Shown: positions 58,932-64,000 of the stretch, in pieces
Position numbering within the stretch: position 1 is the first letter of the stretch
Layout: every line of letters begins with the position of its first letter
Source: Dichetophora obliterata
Taxonomy: Eukaryota > Arthropoda > Insecta > Diptera > Sciomyzidae
Reading direction: 5' to 3'
DNA: 64,000 nucleotides
Assembly: GCA_963920525.1 (NCBI GenBank)
Contig: OY986435.1
Location: forward strand, 268,302,299 to 268,366,298
Position numbers and translations under genes: made by a program
Notes under the pieces: generated by a model
What the model saw: only the letters and a program-made list of their open reading frames with translations
Told to the model about the DNA's origin: nothing
The model's database searches: none

Positions 58932-59693
58932 CACTCAAAAAAAACCTCGTCGGTAAATTCAAACGATATTTGCGATTACTTTACCGTCAATACAATTGTT
59001 GTTGCACAGTTACTATTTTTTCGTTTGAAATTACCGAGCAAAAATTGTAACTTAACAATTGTAATAGTAAATCGAAACGTTTCGAACAGTTTGAGTCGAG
59101 CGTTAATATAAAAAACAACATATTTTGCACAGTTAATAACAGTTGCACAGTTAATATTGTTTCGTTTAAAATTACCGAGCAAAAATTGTAACTCAACAAT
59201 TTTGAGAGTAAGTCTTAACGTTTCGGACAGTTAAAGTTGGCAGCTAATATTTTTTTCATAGAACATGTCTTTCACATAATTCCAAATATGTTCTAAAAAT
59301 ATCTAAAGTAAATACCTAGCAAAAGTGTTGTGGGGTAAGGTATAAAACTAGTATCCAACCCAATTTTTTTTTAAAACGATTACAAAAAAATGTATGACTT
59401 CTTGTAAGTATTACAGTAGAAACAATGTAAAAATTGTTACTCAACAACTTTTGTAGTAATACTACTGTAAAATTGTAACCTAACAAGTTTTACAGTAAGC
59501 TCAGAGTTAAAATTGTTATTAAACAATTTCTATAATAGAGTTACTGTAAATTTGTAAACCATCAAGTTTTGCAGTACATGCAGTAGGTAACAATGTCTTA
59601 ACAGTAGAATTTACAATTTTAATCGTTTGGCTTGTTTTCAATCGAAAGTTTACCGTTCGTATCGGTAGAATTTACTGTAAATTTTTTTCTGTG
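58932..59693. mobile_element. 762-bp TA-flanked MITE in LINE
   Basis: The ends are CACTCAAAAAAAACCTCGTC and, inverted, CACAGAAAAAAATTTACAGT. TA lies at 58930-58931 and 59694-59695. GTAAA/TTTAC and AACAATTTT-type words recur throughout, with internal near-duplicates at 58990-59100 and 59110-59220. It sits in the RNase H region of the LINE. Confidence 0.72.
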
Positions 59694-60074
59694 TACTACC
59701 CGATAGTCAAGCCGCTTTTAAAGCCCTAAGAACTGTTAAAATAAGATCTGAAGCAGATCTCAACTACCGGAGATCTCTAAATGAGATGAAAAAGCAGCTT
59801 AGAATCCTTCTATACTGGATTCCTGGACATAGGGCTTTTCTAGGGAACTGCAAAGCATGGGCCTCGTTCGTACAGGTAATAGAAAACAACTATCTAAAGA
59901 TAAGGTAAGTCTTGGTATTTCTCTCACCATATGAAAACTCCTTACACATAAGTTATCCGGCATCAAAACTAACAACAGTAGTCAGCTGGTAACACGGTTA
60001 ATATAACGCAACAAATCTGGCCCAAACTCAACCTTAAGCATTCAAAAGAACTCATTTCTCTAAGTAGAGACTAA

Positions 60075-60612
60075 CAGCCCTATTCTGGCAGCTTAACTAA
60101 GCTCACCACATTAACAAAATAGTTAATATTAACACTTTGTTAAGGTTTCGTATTCTGCTGCAAATTTAAAAGCTGTTTTCCTTAGAATTTTGTTAATAAC
60201 AGAAAGAGTCTTAACAACGAATGAAATGTATGTGTTTAGATAGAAAATTGTTGTGAAAATAATAAAAAAAATACAAATTATAATATAGTATTGAGTTTAA
60301 ATACATTAAACTGAAAAATGGAAGAATTTTTTACTCATTTTAAGTGTTGATAATGAAATCTTTCAGTAGCCGTGGCAAATTTTTCAAGCGCTTGCAAAGT
60401 CACAAGCTGCACTCGAAGCATCTGTTTATATAGCGCATCTCTTCTTTCAATAGGCATATCGATTTTCACCATGCATGGTGAACTTAAAAAGCTTTTTAAG
60501 CTTTTCTGTTGTTAATGATTTTTAAGAATACCAACATTTACATAACATAACAATCAGCTTAACAAGAGCTCCTTAACTATTTGTTGTTAAGCTAACAACC
60601 AGAATAGGGCTG
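60075..60612. mobile_element. 538-bp PIF/Harbinger-type MITE
   Basis: The ends are CAGCCCTATTCTGGCAGC and, inverted, CAGCCCTATTCTGGTTGT. TAA lies at 60072-60074 and 60613-60615. The TIR resembles the small element at 22292-22515. It lies in the LINE 3' region. Confidence 0.85.
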
Positions 60613-61354
60613 TAAATCAACACCATGGTAGGGATCATTACAGGGCACTGCCTTATTGGCAGACACGCTCAAAGATTGAACATACCCCACAACGACTTCT
60701 GCAAAAGCTGTAGAGATGAGGAGGAGGAAGAATCTACAGTACATTTCTTCTGCACTTGCCCAGCGCTGACTTAAAAACGCTTCCTCCACTTAGGCAACTG
60801 GTTCTTCAATGACCTTGACGAACTCTACCAAATCCTAGGCTTAGTAAACAGCTCAAATTGGTTTTAATATAGATAAAAAAATTAAACCTTGGTATCACAA
60901 TGGGCCTCGATCTCGTTTGACACAGCCACACTAACTTACCTACCTAGCTATTATACACTCAAATGGCACATTTTTACTAAACTCAAGCAAATATTTGCTA
61001 AGTTATTATAAACTGATATAGCAAATTTTTACTAAACTCAAGCAAATATTTGCTTAGTTATAATAAATCAACTAGCAAATTTTTACTAAATTCAAGCAAA
61101 TTTCTTTCAAACACACGAGCACAAGTTTATTCTTAGCCCATGCACTTACACTAACTCGGTCAAGGTTCAAGACTCCGGATTATGGTAATTTTTCAATTTA
61201 ATTTAATGTTAATAATTATTTCACTTCAAAAATATGCTAGATCTCAGAAAAACTGTTTAAAATTTGCTTTTCCAATTTATAGAAACTTAGCAAATATTTG
61301 TTTGAATTAAGTAGAAACTTGCTTTTGCAGTTTATAATAACTTATACTATTAAA

Positions 61355-61600
61355 CTATTATACTATTATTATACTATTAAACTATTAAACTATTAAACTA
61401 TTAAACTATTAAACTATTAAACTATTAAACTATTAAACTATTAAACTATTAAACTATTAAACTATTAAACTATTAAACTATTAAACTATTAAACTATTAA
61501 ACTATTAAACTATTAAACTATTAAACTATTAAACTATTAAACTATTAAACTATTAAACTATTAAACTATTAAACTATTAAACTATTAAACTATTATACTA
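61355..61600. repeat. (ACTATTAA)n array
   Basis: About 30 near-perfect copies of the 8-bp unit actattaa, with ttata variants at both edges. Copy number in the assembly may be unreliable. Confidence 0.95.
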
Positions 61601-61739
61601 TTCCAGTTGTAAGTTATTAAAACTGGAATAGCAAATTTGGATTAATTTTTACTGAAATCTAGCATAATTTTAAAGTGGCTGAGATTCAAGCGCAACTTTT
61701 GCTTAACCACTATGAAAATTTAGCAGTTTTCTCCGTGTA

Positions 61740-61987
61740 TCGTCACCTAAAATGCAAGAAGGCGTAATAACACTTTTTATGATTTTACCGGAGAAGCAAA
61801 AAACTTTCTAAATGTCTCAAGCGCTTGCACTGACGGCTTTTAGAATTTTGTTAATAAAAACTTCGTTTTAAGATGTAGGAGTGCTAAATTTTGCAGGAAC
61901 ATGTATTCTAATACTGAGCATCATAATCTAACAAAAAGTCGATTTTGAATTTTTTGTTGTTGCGCCTTTTTGCACTTTAGGTGACGA
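61740..61987. mobile_element. 248-bp TA-flanked MITE
   Basis: The ends are TCGTCACCTAAAATGCAAGA and, inverted, TCGTCACCTAAAGTGCAAAA. TA lies at 61738-61739 (shared with the neighbouring element end) and 61988-61989. No coding capacity. Confidence 0.82.
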
Positions 61988-61989
61988 TA

Positions 61990-64000
61990 TACAAAAACCA
62001 TAAATTAATCAAACCTTTTATCTATTGGCCGAGGCATTGTGTGGCATCTTAAGAGTGCCACTTCATAGCGGTTTATTAATGAATTGCTACTTCAGCGTAA
62101 TGACCCTGTAAATAAGAATTTACAGTCCCCGCCCAGCTACTTATTGTCTAAGCTGGTCAGACTTCGGCCTGCAAATTACCACCCACAACCTACGATATTG
62201 TGGTTAATTTGAATTGAGAAAAAACCACTCCATGTGTAGCTCATCACACCAGCCTTCTTCATACACAGGAGCGGACTCGTTGTGTAAATTACGCGCTTTT
62301 TTTAAATTAAACAAGCAAGAGAAAATACAATGCAAACAAAAAAGCATCCAACACCATAAAATGCAATGCGATGCAATGAACTGTGAAAACTGAAAAAATA
62401 CTCTTGAAAAAATACAAACTAACAAAAACAACAAGAACAACACTTTCGGCAAATTTAAAATAAATACCAAATTTTTTCGAAGTTTTAAATAAATAAATAA
62501 ATAGCTATGTGTCCGATATAAAAAAAGTATTTTTGCTTTGCTGCTGTTTTTCAATGTTTATTGATGCAGTGCACCCGGGGGCGCCTCCACATAAGTGAGG
62601 GTAAGGCGAGTATTCATCCATTTAAAAGGGAAATTTTGCACTTTTTTAATCAAGCAAAACTTATTTTGTAACCAACACTATTTATTTTAATTTTTATTTA
62701 TTTAATTTCTTTCACCCTTGGCGTTGATGCCAACCGCCGCTGCTGCCTCTTTGTGTATTCTGTGTATTAATCCAGCTACAACGGCAGTCGACCAAACGAC
62801 CGACTGAGCAGGCTAGGCTGTTGAGCAAATAACGTGTCATGTTTCATTAAATACACTTTGCTTACAAAATACACAAACACACACACACACACACGGAGCG
62901 TATGGAGTACAATTTAGCCAGACTGCCCACCGGCAACATGGTCAAAAAAATATATATAGACGGCAGTTTGGAATTTATGGCTGCTATGATTTGTGTGAAA
63001 TTTGAAAATTTGCCACCTTAATTATGTGTGTAGCCAGGATGTCGTCAGTCGATCCTTGGCAGCTAGCAGCCATTAGGTCAGGCCAATGTCAGGGAAATGC
63101 CAGCGGAAATAAGTCGTTAGATACTTCCTGTCAGTTCTAGTTTGTGTTGTGCTGTTAAGCTACAGGTGCTGGGCTGAACTGTGTATCATGCGAGTTGCCA
63201 GTTCAAGCTGTGTAAGCTATACTTTTTATCGTGCCTGTGGATCTACACTTTCACTAAGCGTTCTGACAGCGGAATTTATTAAATATCATGTTGAAATTTT
63301 TTAAGCTTTTGATATTGTGGCATGCCTTTTTGTTCTTAAGTTATATTTTTGAAGGAAATTAAAAATTTGAATATGCTGTTTTATGTTGAAACTATTTTGA
63401 TTGAATGTAAGCTTACAGTTCGTAATTGCTTTATTATTTGTTTCTATTACTTGTTAATAAATTCTTTTATGCTCATAGTTTTTACCTGTTGAGTTTTTAT
63501 TTTATTTGTTTGATAAAACTTGCTATGAGCTTACTTTCGAAATTCTTTACGGGTAAATGTTGTGATTTGGCATCTTCTAAATGTTGTGATTTGGCATCTT
63601 CTCTGAAGCAGTAATTTCTCAGCTTAGAATTAAATGCAATTTAACATAGTTTTGCATTAAATATGCATTGCATATTTCATTCACATCGTCATTCCTGAGT
63701 TCTACAAAAATGTTTGGTAAGCAATATTGGTTCATTGGTCAAGTACGAGACTCATAAAGCGTTTACAAGGAAAATAATAAAATTTGTTATTTAATGCCTG
63801 AGTGCTCGTTTGGATAAGTTGTGAATTTAATTTCAAAATTTCTTATAGCAATGATAATTGGAATTTTAATGCCTTTCGTTTAGCTGATTGGAATTATTAC
63901 AAGCAATTTAATTTTCTATAGCGATTCCAGGAAATATAACTATGATGACCGTTTAAAATATGTTGAAGTTTGAAGAAAAAAGATGAACAAATTTGATCAA
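61990..64000. other. No gene recognised
   Basis: No domain-bearing open frame, RNA gene or element ends are seen. A short CA repeat lies at about 62874-62893. The somewhat higher G+C around 62700-63230 could be unique host DNA. Confidence 0.4.

Larger units (their letters stand above)
58015..60950 (+). pseudogene. I/LOA-group LINE, hit by two MITEs
   Basis: Plus-strand pieces in order: TKGKSVETG and MIAFIDIVGTFNNVKV (motif A), RGTPQEGVLSPLLWNLAVNE (motif B) and VIAYADDVAIVTYEKY (catalytic YADD, 58378 on). WAISCRLSVNPNKTELVAF follows, then RNase H pieces IFTDGSKLDGK-like with AEIAAIHEAL. After the MITE at 58932-59693 come DSQAAFKALRTVKIRSEADL and LYWIPGHRAF. After the MITE at 60075-60612 come ITGHCLIGRHAQRLNIPHN and FCKSCRDEEEEE. 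The 3' end lies near 60950. Stops and frameshifts are numerous, and the 5' half (ORF1, endonuclease) is missing. Confidence 0.85.
57780..61737. mobile_element. TA-flanked element with internal repeats
   Basis: The left end CACAGAGATAATTATTTTGC and the right end (inverted CACGGAGAAAACTGC) are each preceded by TA (57778-57779, 61738-61739). A unit around aaatttttactaaactcaag plus caaatatttgctaagttatt repeats at 57960-58020 and three times at 60965-61105. The (ACTATTAA)n array at 61355-61600 is also inside. A LINE (58015-60950) occupies the middle. Without it the element is about 1 kb. No protein of its own. Confidence 0.65.

Noticed and set aside
61355..61600. CRISPR-like array
   Set aside because: The 8-bp unit is contiguous, without spacers; it is a microsatellite.

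Overview
The window looks like a stretch of intergenic or heterochromatic DNA from a higher (brachyceran) fly, possibly a tephritid. The evidence is the high A+T content, many TTG/CAA microsatellites, dipteran-type mariner, Tc3-like, hAT and Transib elements, APE-type LINEs ending in short A-rich repeats, and the frequent fly repeat containing gggcgtgg and ggacagacggac. I found no host protein-coding gene, rRNA or CRISPR. Almost everything recognisable is a transposable element, often nested two or three deep. Species assignment is inference.

Left part (1-21.3 kb): a decayed Transib-type transposase (about 492-2089) split by a TA-flanked MITE; a TTAA-flanked MITE (2532-2974); a long stretch without genes; a repeat carrying a tRNA-like sequence (about 7185-7700); a mariner (8973-12637, minus) split by a 2.4-kb LINE (9113-11544, minus); a dead Tc3-like element with 230-bp inverted repeats (13431-15069); a piggyBac-type MITE (15130-15355); LINE fragments nested in one another (16.9-18.3 kb); a 63-bp-arm hairpin (19393-19541); and a relic of a CACTA-like transposase (20232-21064, minus).

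Middle (21342-35573): a head-to-tail 7.1-kb tandem duplication. The copies look identical at every place compared, except for one 22-bp indel. Each copy carries an APE-type LINE whose reverse transcriptase is cut by an 869-bp, nearly fully palindromic Tc1-type element.

35.6-46 kb: CAA-rich DNA; two nested hAT relics (37-39.9 kb), one with a perfect 8-bp target duplication; a second mariner (about 40235-43812, plus) holding a hAT (8-bp duplication) and a TA-flanked element with a tRNA-like segment; then small MITEs and LINE tails.

46752-51152 is the most interesting part: an apparently complete 4.4-kb Transib element with a perfect 5-bp target duplication (TACCG). It encodes a RAG1-like transposase in two exons with DDE and C2H2 zinc residues present. 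Both ends start with CACAGTG, the consensus V(D)J signal heptamer. The same block CCAAAAATA follows after exactly 12 bp at the left end and exactly 23 bp at the right end, so the element has the geometry of a 12/23 recombination-signal pair.

Right part (51.2-64 kb): remains of the LINE into which Transib inserted; nested PIF/Harbinger-type MITEs (53.2-53.6 kb); a 2.9-kb element with CACTA ends, a TTA duplication and 0.6-0.9-kb inverted repeats around a broken gene of a poorly characterised transposase-like family (53977-56835); a large TA-flanked element with internal 50-60-bp repeats (57780-61737) holding a degenerate I/LOA-group LINE, itself hit by two MITEs; an (ACTATTAA)n array; and featureless DNA to the end.
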